A stretch of 64,000 nt of DNA from JAOEGB01 sp041262585 (GCF_041262585.1 NZ_JBGCBZ010000023.1:44624-108623); one strand, 5' to 3'; positions 44,663-52,690 are shown, counted from the stretch's first letter. Program-made: numbers and translations. The notes: generated by a model from the letters alone, not told the origin.

Positions 44663-45772
44663 TCAGAGCCCGGCACCGGCCGGCACCGGAGCCTGCTGAT
44701 AGGCAGCCTGCTGATAAGGGGCCTGCTGGTGGGTCTGGCCGACCTGCTGGTGGGTCATCTGACCCTGGACGGCCGAGAACGGCTGCTGGCCGTGCTGCTG
44801 GCCGACCTGTCCGAGCTGGCCGAGCTGACCCAGGTGGTTGAGCTGCGGGCCGTACATCTGGCCGAGCTGGCCGTGCTGCTGGCCGACCTGACCGACCTGG
44901 CCAAGCTGGCCGGGGTAGGGCTGGGCAACCTGTGGGCCGTACATCTGGCCGACTTGCCCAAGGTGGCCGAGCTGACCGAGCTGACCGAGCTGGCCGAGCT
45001 GGCCGACCTGCTGGCCGTACTGCTGGCCGAGGTGGTTGAGCTGCCCGAGCTGGGCGCCGTGGGCCAGGTGATTGGGCTGCGGGCCATACTGCTGACCGAG
45101 CTGGCCGCCGTACTGCGGGATCTGCTGGGCGACCTGCTGCTGGATCTGGTGGACGTACTGGACGTTCTCCAAGATCTGGCGGGCGGCCGCAGCGCCGTAC
45201 CGGACGCCAAGGCGGGCGATCTTGGCCCAGAACGTCAGCGGGCTCACCAGGTGCTCCTGCGGGAGGATCTGCTCCTCCTGCTGAACGTCGTTCACCGCAG
45301 TCGGGAACGCCGGCTGCGCGCCCATCGCCTGCTGACCCACCAACTGCGGAACCTGGATGCCCAACTGCTGCGCGAGGTGCTGCGGCAGCTGCATGGCGTA
45401 CTGCTGAGCCTGCTGGAGCTGAAGCTGGTGCTGGAACTGGACGTTCTCCAGGATCTGGCGAGCGACCGCAGCGCCGTACCGGACGCCAACGCGGGCGACC
45501 TTGTTCCAGAAGCTCAGCGGGCTGAGCAGGTGCTCCTGCGGGAGGATCTGCTCCTCCTGCTGGATCGCCTGCCCGAACGGCGACACCTGGTGCTGACCCG
45601 GCACCTGGGAAATCTGCTGACCGGGCTGCTGCTGGCCGTATGACTGAGCGAACGGCTGGGCGTAGAGCGGGGGTTGGAGGGGCTGATGCTGGGGTGAGAA
45701 CTGCTGGTGAGCGGCGTATCCGAGGGGGGCGGGCATGTAGGTGGGTTGCATGGCTGTGAACGTCATTGTCAC
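44663..45772 (-). CDS. Gln-rich repeat protein with two 42-residue modules
   Basis: A 369-residue protein with about a quarter Gln. A Gln/Pro/Tyr-rich N-terminus (1-70) leads to module A (71-112) and, after a Gln/Leu-rich spacer, module B (164-205). Each module begins EEQILPQEHL, continues SPL-F-W-K-AR, then GVRYGAA and ARQILENVQ; about 36 of 42 positions agree. After residue 220 it is a run of GQLGQLGQ, GQVGQQHGQ and GQMYGPQ repeats. There is no signal peptide or membrane helix. The composition suits an aggregating or scaffold protein. It heads a run of genes with an Ala/Gly-rich partner and an S8 protease. I do not recognise any family. Confidence 0.78.
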   Translation of the reverse strand: MTMTFTAMQPTYMPAPLGYAAHQQFSPQHQPLQPPLYAQPFAQSYGQQQPGQQISQVPGQHQVSPFGQAIQQEEQILPQEHLLSPLSFWNKVARVGVRYGAAVARQILENVQFQHQLQLQQAQQYAMQLPQHLAQQLGIQVPQLVGQQAMGAQPAFPTAVNDVQQEEQILPQEHLVSPLTFWAKIARLGVRYGAAAARQILENVQYVHQIQQQVAQQIPQYGGQLGQQYGPQPNHLAHGAQLGQLNHLGQQYGQQVGQLGQLGQLGQLGHLGQVGQMYGPQVAQPYPGQLGQVGQVGQQHGQLGQMYGPQLNHLGQLGQLGQVGQQHGQQPFSAVQGQMTHQQVGQTHQQAPYQQAAYQQAPVPAGAGL

Positions 45773-45935
45773 TCCTTCGAGCCGGGGTAGGGTCTGGCTC
45801 AGTCGCCCTTGTGATTACATAGCGTGACAAGTCAGGCACACAATGCCATGGACGTAATGGTCTCCCCAAGCCGTTCTTGGTCAACTTGATAGGTTGTTGA
45901 CGATCACCGGAAAACCACGTCAGGGGGAAAGACGC

Positions 45936-46760
45936 ATGAACGACCTGCCCATCTGCGTGACATGCGGGGTCCAGTACGGCGCAAGCCGCGACAACTGCCC
46001 GATATGCGAGGATGAGCGGCAGTACGTCGGCTGGGACGGTCAGCGCTGGACGACCCTCAACGAGCTGCGCGAGGCCGGCCACCGAGCCAGGATCGAGGAC
46101 GAGGGACCGGGAGTCGTCGGCGTCGGCACGGAGCCTCCGACCGCCATCGGCCAGCGGGCGCTGCTGGTGCGCACGCCGTCGGGCAACGTGCTGTGGGACA
46201 TGGTCACCCACCTCGACGACGAATTGATCCGGCAGGTCAGGGAGCTCGGCGGGATCCAGGCCATCGCGATCAGCCACCCCCACTTCTACGGCAGCATGGT
46301 CGACTGGGCGCACGCGTTCGACGCGCCGATCTACATCCACGCCGCCGACCGGCAATGGGTGGCGCGGCATGACGATTCGGTCGTGTTCTGGGAGGGCGAC
46401 ACCCGGGAGATCGCCGACGGTCTCACCCTCATCAACGCCGGGGTGCACTTCGCGGGCGGACAGGTGATGCACTGGCGCGACGGCCGGGAAGGCGCCCTGT
46501 TCTCGGGGGATATCTTCCAGGTCGTGAAGGACCGCCGCTGGGTCGGTTTCATGTACAGCTATCCGAATCTCATTCCCGAGCGCCCGAGGACCATCCGGCG
46601 CGCCCTCTCGCTGCTGGAGCCGTACGCCTTCGGCCGTGTTTACGGAGCGTGGTGGCAGCACATCGTGGACACCGACGGCGCCGAAGCGGTCCGCCGCTCC
46701 GCCGACCGCTACCTGAGCTTCGCCCTGGACGACGCCAAGCCCGACCATCCGGCTGGGTGA
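45936..46760 (+). CDS. metallo-beta-lactamase-fold hydrolase with zinc ribbon
   Basis: A 274-residue protein. The first 35 residues form a zinc ribbon (CVTCGVQYGASRDNCPICED, two CxxC pairs). The rest is an MBL fold: SHPHFYGSMVDW in place of the HxHxDH motif (the third ligand is changed), and a later Asp in GALFSGDIFQVV. This resembles a glyoxalase II-like actinobacterial group with an N-terminal ribbon. The loss of one canonical metal ligand may reduce it to one metal. The ATG follows AGGGGGAAAG. It is divergent from the Q-rich gene. Confidence 0.8.
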   Translation: MNDLPICVTCGVQYGASRDNCPICEDERQYVGWDGQRWTTLNELREAGHRARIEDEGPGVVGVGTEPPTAIGQRALLVRTPSGNVLWDMVTHLDDELIRQVRELGGIQAIAISHPHFYGSMVDWAHAFDAPIYIHAADRQWVARHDDSVVFWEGDTREIADGLTLINAGVHFAGGQVMHWRDGREGALFSGDIFQVVKDRRWVGFMYSYPNLIPERPRTIRRALSLLEPYAFGRVYGAWWQHIVDTDGAEAVRRSADRYLSFALDDAKPDHPAG

Positions 46761-46872
46761 CGCCACCAGATCTCCATGAACGCCGCCAGACCAGACCTTC
46801 TCCGTAAGGGGCTCCGTACCGGATCAAAAGCCCAAACCCTGGTGACGATAGGGTCGGCGATGCAGCACCGTC

Positions 46873-46956
46873 GGCATCTCACACGGCATCTCACACGGCA
46901 TCTCACACGGCATCTCACACGGCATCTCACACGGCATCTCACACGGCATCTCACAG
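46873..46956. repeat. seven 12-bp tandem repeats before the DyP-encapsulin operon
   Basis: The unit GGCATCTCACAC occurs six times and a seventh time as GGCATCTCACAG, ending 9 bases before the ATG of the DyP peroxidase. The array covers the expected promoter-leader zone and the ribosome site begins right after it (AGGGGGATCTC). Copy-number changes here could alter expression. Confidence 0.93.
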
Positions 46957-46965
46957 GGGGATCTC

Positions 46966-48060
46966 ATGAGCCTGCCCAACGTCGGCGCGCCGCCCGACCA
47001 GGCTCTGCAGGCCGTCGTCGCGCCGCTCAGCCGCAACGCGATCTTCATCATCGTGACCGTGAACCCCGGCGAGGACAGCCGCGCGACCGTGCGTGACCTG
47101 TGCGCCGACCTTCCCGGGCTCGTCCGGTCGGTGTCCTTCCGCGACATCGAAGCGCGGCTGTCGTGCGTCGTCGGCTTCGGGGCCGACGCCTGGGACCGGC
47201 TGTTCGCGCTCCCCCGCCCGGCCGAATTGCACCCGTTCCGGGAGATCCACGGCGTCCACCAAGCCCCGTCCACCCCCGGCGACCTGCTCTTCCACCTGCG
47301 CGCCAAGCGGATGGACCTCTGCTTCGAGCTCGCCTCCCAGCTCCTGAACCGGATCTCCGGCGCCGTGTCAGGCGTCGACGAGGTCCACGGCTTCCGCTAC
47401 TTCGACGACCGCGACCTGCTCGGCTTCGTGGACGGTACGGAGAACCCGACCGGGGCGGACATCCCCGAGGCCGTGCTGATCGGAGGGGAAGATCCGGCGT
47501 TCGCGGGAAGCAGCTATGTCATCGTGCAGAAATACCTGCACGACATGACCGCGTGGAACTCCCTTTCCACGGAGGCGCAGGAGCACGTCATCGGACGGAC
47601 CAAGCTGACCAACATCGAGCTGGACGACACGGTGAAGCCGACCTGGGCGCACAGCGCGCTCACGACGATCACCGAGGACGGCCGCGAGATGCGGATCCTC
47701 CGCGACAACATGCCTTTCGGCAACGTCACCCAGGGCGAGTTCGGCACCTACTTCATCGGCTACGCGAAGTCGCCGGCCACGATCGAGAAGATGCTCGACA
47801 ACATGTTCGTCGGCCGGCCTCCGGGCAACTACGACCGGATCCTCGACTTCTCCCGGCCGGTCACCGGATCGCTGTTCTTCGTGCCCTCCGTCCCGCTGCT
47901 GGAGAGCCTCGCCGAGGGCATCTCAGAGGGCATCTCAGAGGGCACGGCCGAGGAGGGTGCGCCCGCGACGGCGGGGCTCGCCGGGAACACCACAAGCACC
48001 ACTGCGGCGAACGACGGCTCGCTGGGTGTCGGAACTTTGAAGGGAGTCCCGCAGACATGA
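46966..48060 (+). CDS. DyP-type peroxidase with encapsulin cargo peptide
   Basis: A 364-residue dye-decolorising heme peroxidase. The GXXDG motif is GFVDG at 153-157 (catalytic Asp156), the proximal heme His is H229 in TWAHSALTT, and the distal Arg is in ILRDNMPFG. The C-terminal 16 residues contain DGSLGVGTLKG, the canonical cargo-loading peptide of type 1 encapsulin partners. It is preceded by a disordered linker rich in Gly, Ser, Glu and Thr. The stop overlaps the encapsulin start (ATGA). The enzyme should work inside the shell. Confidence 0.93.
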   Translation: MSLPNVGAPPDQALQAVVAPLSRNAIFIIVTVNPGEDSRATVRDLCADLPGLVRSVSFRDIEARLSCVVGFGADAWDRLFALPRPAELHPFREIHGVHQAPSTPGDLLFHLRAKRMDLCFELASQLLNRISGAVSGVDEVHGFRYFDDRDLLGFVDGTENPTGADIPEAVLIGGEDPAFAGSSYVIVQKYLHDMTAWNSLSTEAQEHVIGRTKLTNIELDDTVKPTWAHSALTTITEDGREMRILRDNMPFGNVTQGEFGTYFIGYAKSPATIEKMLDNMFVGRPPGNYDRILDFSRPVTGSLFFVPSVPLLESLAEGISEGISEGTAEEGAPATAGLAGNTTSTTAANDGSLGVGTLKGVPQT

Positions 48061-48857
48061 ACAACCTGCACCGCGAACTGGCGCCGGTCTCGGACGCCGC
48101 CTGGGCCCAGATCGAGGAGGAGGCGAGCCGCACCTTCAAGCGTCATCTCGCCGGGCGGCGGGTGGTCGACGTCCTCGGCCCCTCGGGCCCGTCCCTGGCC
48201 GCCGTCGGGACCGGCCACCTGCGCCCGATCGACGCCCCCGCCGACGGCATCATCGCCCGGCAGCGTGACGCGGCCCACGTCGTCGAGCTGCGCCGCCCGT
48301 TCTCCTTGAGCCGCGACGCGATCGACGACGTCGAGCGCGGATCGGGCGACTCCGACTGGCAGCCGGTCAAGGACGCCGCCCGCGCGATGGCCCTCGCCGA
48401 GGACCAGGCCATCTTCGAGGGCTATCTCTCCGGCGGCATCGTCGGCATCAGGCAGAGCAGCGGCGACGAGGCCCTGTCCCTGCCCAGCGACATCACGAAG
48501 TACCCGGACGCCATCGCCCAGGCCGTCAGCCGGCTCCGGATGGCCGGCGTGGACGGTCCGTACAGCGTGCTGCTGAGCGCCGACGCGTACACCGGGGTCA
48601 GCGAGACGAGCGACCACGGCTACCCGGTGCTGGAGCACATCCGGCGGATCGTCAGCGGCGACATCATCTGGGCTCCGGCGATCAGCGGCGCCATCGTGCT
48701 GACCACCCGGGGCGGCGACTTCGCGCTCCACCTCGGGCAGGACATCTCCATCGGCTACGACAGCCACACCGAGACGGTCGTGCGGCTCTACCTGCAGGAA
48801 AGCTTCACCTTCCTGCCTCTCACAAGCGAGGCCGCCGTGGCGCTCCTCCCCCTCTGA
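48057..48857 (+). CDS. encapsulin shell protein (family 1)
   Basis: A 266-residue encapsulin, the normal size for T=1 shells with HK97 fold. Landmarks are LAPVSDAAWAQIEEEASRTF, AIFEGYLSGGIVGI, and SGDIIWAPAISGAIVLTTRG near the end. Its ATG overlaps the DyP stop by four bases, showing a two-gene operon. With DyP cargo it forms an oxidative-stress nanocompartment, as in other actinobacteria. Expression is probably governed by the repeat-containing leader. Confidence 0.93.
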   Translation: MNNLHRELAPVSDAAWAQIEEEASRTFKRHLAGRRVVDVLGPSGPSLAAVGTGHLRPIDAPADGIIARQRDAAHVVELRRPFSLSRDAIDDVERGSGDSDWQPVKDAARAMALAEDQAIFEGYLSGGIVGIRQSSGDEALSLPSDITKYPDAIAQAVSRLRMAGVDGPYSVLLSADAYTGVSETSDHGYPVLEHIRRIVSGDIIWAPAISGAIVLTTRGGDFALHLGQDISIGYDSHTETVVRLYLQESFTFLPLTSEAAVALLPL

Positions 48858-49014
48858 GCGGCCTCTGAACGGAACGCGGGCCCGCGAGCCCTGATCGCGG
48901 CCCCGCATGGCGACATTCCGTCCGCTTTCAGCGCCCAACACAGTCGATCGACTGATCCCCGCCGACGCGTTCATGCCTATGGTCGGGTCATGACCTCGCC
49001 TGGATGGAGGAGCG

Positions 49015-49699
49015 ATGAGGGATCTCGCACACAACCCCGCCCTGGACCGCGCTGCCGTACCGATGGTCATTCCCCTGGGCGCGCCGGAATCGCTTGACGC
49101 CGAGTTCGTCGGTGACGGCGCGGCGCTGCTGTCCAGGGCTCTGCGGCTGGGGCTTCCGGTGGCGTACGGCTTCGTGGTCCCGGCGGCGGCGATCAACGCG
49201 GAGGATTCCGGTATGCTCCCGGCGCTACGGCAGGCCTGGGCGCGGACCAAGGGGCCTGTGCGCATCGCCCTGTCGGTGAGCAGCCCATCCGGTGACGGCT
49301 TCGGCGCGGGCCCCCACTTCCACGACGGCAGCACCTGGAACGGCCTGCTCGACGGGCTGTGCGACGTTTTGCTGCACAACAACCTCGAGAACCCCTACAC
49401 CCGGTGGCGGCCGTGGAGCATCGTGGTCCAGCGTGTGCCGGCCGTACACCGCTCGGTGCTGGCGATGAGCGGCCACCCGCTCAGGCGCCAACGCGGCACG
49501 AGCATCTGGACGAGCGTCCCGGAGACGGAGGACCCGGCCGAGGGTCTGGGCTGGATGGGGCGCAGGCGGCTCCGCGTGCTCGCGCGCCCGACGGCCCCGC
49601 ACGCTGGGCCATCCGGTCGACATCGAGGTGGTGTACGACGCCCAGGGCATCGGAAGGATCGTCGACTGCCGCTCTTACGGCACCGCCCCCTGGGAGTAG
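49015..49699 (+). pseudogene. frameshifted PEP/pyruvate-binding-like gene
   Basis: The first 190 residues resemble the N-terminal lobe of the PPDK/PEP-synthase ATP-binding family: FVGDGAALLSRALRLGLPVA, YGFVVPAAAINAEDSG, RWRPWSIVVQRVPAV. After a frameshift near 49600 another frame continues TLGHPVDIEVVYDAQGIGRI and VDCRSYGTAPWE to a stop at 49697. The Arg/His phosphotransfer domains are absent. It is either a single truncated relative or a decayed gene. Confidence 0.6.
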
Positions 49700-49719
49700 T
49701 GCGGGAGTGGCGCAGGAGA

Positions 49720-50226
49720 TCGCCGGGACCTGGGCGCCGGACTGATCCCCGACCGGCCGGGCCCGGCGACCGGCTCGCGCGCGCTGCTGAGCCCGCTCGG
49801 GCTGGCGTGGCGGTTGAACCGCGGCTCGACGCTCGGCTGGGTGATCGGCGGCGCGGCGTTCGGAGTGGGCGTCGGCTCGCTCGGCGACGCGGTGAACGAC
49901 GCCATGAGCGGCAACACGGGCGCCACCCAGCTGATCGGCCAGCTCGCCGGCACGGCCGCCCCCAACCTGGTGGACGTGTACTTCGCGGCGATGGTGAACG
50001 TGTTCGGCGCGCTTGCGGCGGGCTTCGCCGTACAGGCGCGTGCTGCGGCTGCGCTCCGAGGAGGCCGGCGGGCGGGGCGGAGGCCGTGCTGGCCACGGCG
50101 GTGGGCCGGGTCCGGTGGGTAGTTTCGCACATGGCCTGCGCGGCCGGCGGCGCGACCTGGCCCCCTGACCTCGCCAGGCGTGACCGGCTCGCCGCGGGCA
50201 GCCTCACCTTCCGCGGGGCGATGTAA
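49720..50226 (+). pseudogene. ABC-2 type permease remnant (polyketide-antibiotic exporter type)
   Basis: One frame reads RDLGAGLIPDRPGPATGSRA, LLSPLGLAWRLNRGSTLG, WVIGGAAFGVGVGSLGDAVN and LVDVYFAAMVNVFGALAAGF. After a frameshift near 50040 it continues LRLRSEEAGGR and EAVLATAVGRVRWVVSHMAC. The pattern (RALLSPLGLAWRLNRG) is diagnostic of the actinobacterial polyketide exporter permeases. Both the first and last parts are missing. Confidence 0.72.
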
Positions 50227-50325
50227 GAATCTGGCGGCGGGACGGATCCGGCTGGCACCGGAAGACCTGGCCGCGCTCGAAGCTTGAGCATCCGAAGTGG
50301 CGCTCTGCTGTCGACCGTCTTGGCT

Positions 50326-50541
50326 CTACCGCAGCCACTCAAGGACGAAGCCTTGCTCGCCATCGTCCTGGAGCCGAGGCCTCCGCCGGAGGCGGAAGAA
50401 CCGACGCGTCAGGGCGTACAGGACGACGAGGAGCGCGCCGGTGACGCCGACGCTGAAGACGACCACGCCAACGCCAACGGCTAGAGGCCAGATGACCTCG
50501 TAGGCGAGGCCGAAGAGGATGGCCAAGTTATTGAAGGACAA
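50326..50541 (-). CDS. small hypothetical membrane protein
   Basis: A 71-residue protein that starts at TTG 50541, with GAGGAGG six bases upstream deciding the start. It has a hydrophobic segment of about 35 residues (VIWPLAVGVGVVVFSVGVTG plus ALLVVLYAL) that could be one long or two short helices, then a basic cluster RRFFRLRRRPR. Function unknown. It lies between pseudogenes and the integrase fragment. Confidence 0.6.
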   Translation of the reverse strand: MSFNNLAILFGLAYEVIWPLAVGVGVVVFSVGVTGALLVVLYALTRRFFRLRRRPRLQDDGEQGFVLEWLR

Positions 50542-50747
50542 GGCGCCTCCTCATCACGCAAGCGATACGGCGAGGGTACAGCGCTGGGGCGCGCGCGGCG
50601 TGCACCGGCGCCAATCCCCGGGTGCAGGCTTGCTGCTGGGCCATTCACGGTTTTGCACGACGCCGGCGATGACCGTGGTCACGACCTTGTGAACGGCTCC
50701 AGACTCCGGCGGGGTGCCTTTCCGGTCGGCGAACAGCAGATGCCCGG

Positions 50748-50903
50748 GCGATCCTTCGCGATCTCATGGAGCGGATGGGACACGACTCCGTACACGCCCC
50801 TCTGATCTATCAGCACAGCACCGCCGAGGCCGGCCGCAAGATTGCCAATGCCATGAACGGCAAGATCACACGGGTGATTCCGCGCGAGGCGAGTGGTCAC
50901 TGA
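50748..50903 (+). pseudogene. integrase C-terminal fragment, copy 1
   Basis: The frame reads LRDLMERMGHDSVHAPLIYQ then HSTAEAGRKIANAMNGKITR and ends VIPREASGH. It is the last 50 residues of a tyrosine recombinase with the Tyr of LIYQ as nucleophile. The same DNA recurs at 53179-53331 with only a few changes. What precedes it here is not integrase. Confidence 0.85.
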
Positions 50904-50985
50904 CCAAGATCGTCCACGTCGGCTAATGGCACGTTAATGGCACGAGACCCGTTTTCCCAGGTGGGAGACGGGGCTCTCTTTGGCT

Positions 50986-51029
50986 GGTGGGCGGTACTGG
51001 GTTCGAACCAGTGACCCCTCGCTTGTAAG
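50986..51029. other. attachment-site copy (3' end of tRNA-Val)
   Basis: These 44 bases repeat the 3' part of the intact tRNA-Val gene at 53413-53456, including the T-arm. Downstream sequence then diverges from the tRNA. It is the far attachment site of a 2.4-kb tRNA-integrated segment. Distance to the intact copy is 2427 bases. Confidence 0.85.
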
Positions 51030-51166
51030 TCAACCCAGGAAGGGGCAGGACCAGCACCGGCACCCGCCCTGACCTGGGCATACAGTCCGGGGTCGTCCAC
51101 TGCTGTCCGGGCTCGTCCACGGCGATTGTCACCCAGATAGTCACTCAGTACGGGCAGTGCCTGCGA

Positions 51167-51580
51167 TCAGCCGGGCAGCAGAGTGAAGGCCTCGACGTGG
51201 CGCGGGCGCACGACTCGGAAGTGCCGGTGGTCGACGGTCGCGACCTCCCTCAACCGCAGACGCTCGGCGATCGCGATGACGGCGGCGTCCACCAGTCCGA
51301 GAGGGAGATCGACGTACCTCTCGACGAGTTCCGCCATGCGAGGGAGGTCTTCGTCCTCCAGCTCGGCTACGTGAAACCCACTGCCACCGAACGACTTCAG
51401 GAACGTGACTTCCGCGTGTGGGCCGACACGCGACTCCAGAAGATAGCCGACCTCGCCCATCACCGGGGACGGCACGAGCAACGGTCCCTCCGCCTGGCGG
51501 AGCAGCTTGAGACATGCCTGGTGGTGCTTGTCCTTGGCATTGCCCGCAGCGAGAAGGACGCCGGTGTCGCACAGGAGCAC
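51167..51580 (-). CDS. PIN-domain ribonuclease toxin (VapC-like)
   Basis: A 137-residue PIN domain. The acidic metal-binding residues are in LLCDTGVLLAAGN, VMGEVGYLLESR, GLVDAAVIAIAERL and VATVDHRHF. It starts at GTG 51580, two bases after the last base of the antitoxin stop. VapC toxins cut RNA, often initiator tRNA, when the antitoxin is lost. It lies within the tRNA-flanked segment, where such a pair could stabilise the element. Confidence 0.86.
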   Translation of the reverse strand: MLLCDTGVLLAAGNAKDKHHQACLKLLRQAEGPLLVPSPVMGEVGYLLESRVGPHAEVTFLKSFGGSGFHVAELEDEDLPRMAELVERYVDLPLGLVDAAVIAIAERLRLREVATVDHRHFRVVRPRHVEAFTLLPG

Positions 51581-51581
51581 G

Positions 51582-51785
51582 TCAGCGGCCCATCTCGGAG
51601 CGCAGGATCTCCTCATGGCGTTCAGCGAGGTCCGGCTCAGCCTCAAACGACGCAAAGAAGGGAAGATCACGCTCCACCGGGACGGGCTCGTCCAGCCGCC
51701 CGCGGATCAACTCCAGAGCGGGCCGTAGCTCCGACTCCGGCAACTGGTCCACGAGATAGTGCAGTTCCTCGCGCATGGCGCTCAT
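51582..51785 (-). CDS. antitoxin partner of the PIN-domain toxin
   Basis: A 67-residue protein (MSAMREELHYLVDQLPESEL) with an N-terminal LPESELRPALELIRGRL helix typical of VapB-like/DUF2281-type antitoxins, and an acidic C-terminus (AEPDLAERHEEILRSEM) that would wrap the toxin. An internal ATG nine bases on is an alternative start. It is directly upstream of the toxin with a one-base gap. Confidence 0.78.
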   Translation of the reverse strand: MSAMREELHYLVDQLPESELRPALELIRGRLDEPVPVERDLPFFASFEAEPDLAERHEEILRSEMGR

Positions 51786-52231
51786 GCCCCTAGTTTAGGT
51801 CCGAGGCACGGCCATCAACGGGTGTACCGCGCAGTGCAGACCTGCACGCTTCTCCCCTGCCTGATCTTCCCCGGCTCCCAATCCCCGTGTCCCCACAACG
51901 TCGGACACGCAACCACGCAGTTCACCATAGGTGAACTCTCGGTTATCCCTCCTGACGGGACCATCCGTTGTGGATCACCATTCGTCCACGATCGTTAACT
52001 CTGATCACGCCGGAGCCCGAGATGCCCCTACCCAGCGATACGCCCGAGACATCATCAAGGGAATTATAGGTAGGCGGCGCACGCTCACGGGCGAAATGCA
52101 CGACCTCGCAGATTTCGTGCGGCTCGAATACTGAGTTGTGGCACCGCTCGTGTCACTTCTGTTTTGCAGGCATCGTAAAGTGACACGAAATCCCACTTCC
52201 GTGCTGTTGTGCCCGGTCATAGCGTTACAGC
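51786..52231. other. 446-base gene-free stretch of the small element
   Basis: No supported gene. Two items are visible: a divergent position between the toxin-antitoxin pair and the rightward gene, and the inverted repeat CGTGTCACTT/AAGTGACACG at 52149-52158 and 52178-52187. The latter has perfect 10-bp arms with a 19-base spacer. It could be an operator or terminator. The stretch is AT-richer than the chromosome. Confidence 0.55.
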
Positions 52232-52560
52232 ATGCATTCGGCCATGACGGGATTCCGTCCCATAAGCGCAAGAAGAAAAACGCCCACAACGCCAACACGA
52301 GCCGCTGAACAATTGAGCGATGAATTGGCGGCTCTCGGCATACGGACTGATATCCACGAGGGACATGGCCTCGCGCTGCTATCCGTCTGGGTCGAACTGG
52401 TCGTCTGGACAGACGGCCGATGCTACCGCCGGTGGTCCGGGCGTAAATCCCCACGGACTCAACGATGGGTCTACGCGTTCGGTCCAGTCGACGACCCAGG
52501 GACCACCGCGCGCCGGATCGCTCTCCGTTACAAGGACCTCCGCCAGAATCACCCGCTGTC
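52232..52560 (+). pseudogene. mobile-element hypothetical protein, fused to later sequence
   Basis: ATG 52232 begins a protein with AAEQLSDELAALGIRTDIHE, VWVELVVWTDGRCYRRWSGR and DPGTTARRIALRYKDLRQNH, which looks like the small conserved proteins of actinomycete integrative elements. After 52560 the same frame continues through an integrase remnant and into the membrane-protein gene (total 250 residues), so the natural end is lost. Confidence 0.5.
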
Positions 52561-52570
52561 CGTCCTGCTG

Positions 52571-52690
52571 ACAGCCAGGAATGGTTCCCTCGCGAATTGC
52601 GGCACAGCTTCGTCTCTCGCTGCTGTCCGACTCGGGCGTCCCGATCGAGGATACCTCCCGCCTCGTCGGCCACCGGGAACACCGCCGAAA
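52571..52690 (+). pseudogene. second type of integrase remnant (active-site region)
   Basis: One frame reads EWFPRELRHSFVSR, holding the R-x-L-R-H-S motif of tyrosine recombinases. A shifted frame continues LSDSGVPIEDTSRLVGHR, the next conserved block with a GHR. The rest is absent. It differs from the integrase fragments at 50748 and 53040, so it is a third integration event. Confidence 0.72.

Noticed and set aside
44174..45643. A 489-residue plus-strand frame across the Q-rich gene, rich in Leu, Ala, Asp and Glu
   Set aside because: It looks protein-like because CAG/CTG repeats give Leu and Ala on the other strand. The minus strand has the ribosome sites, conserved modules and gene coupling.
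46873..46956. The 12-bp repeats as a CRISPR array
   Set aside because: Units are directly adjacent with no spacers and there are no cas genes. It is a simple tandem repeat.
50988..51029. A second tRNA-Val gene
   Set aside because: Only the 3' part of the tRNA is present; the D-arm and 5' acceptor are missing, so it is an attachment-site copy.
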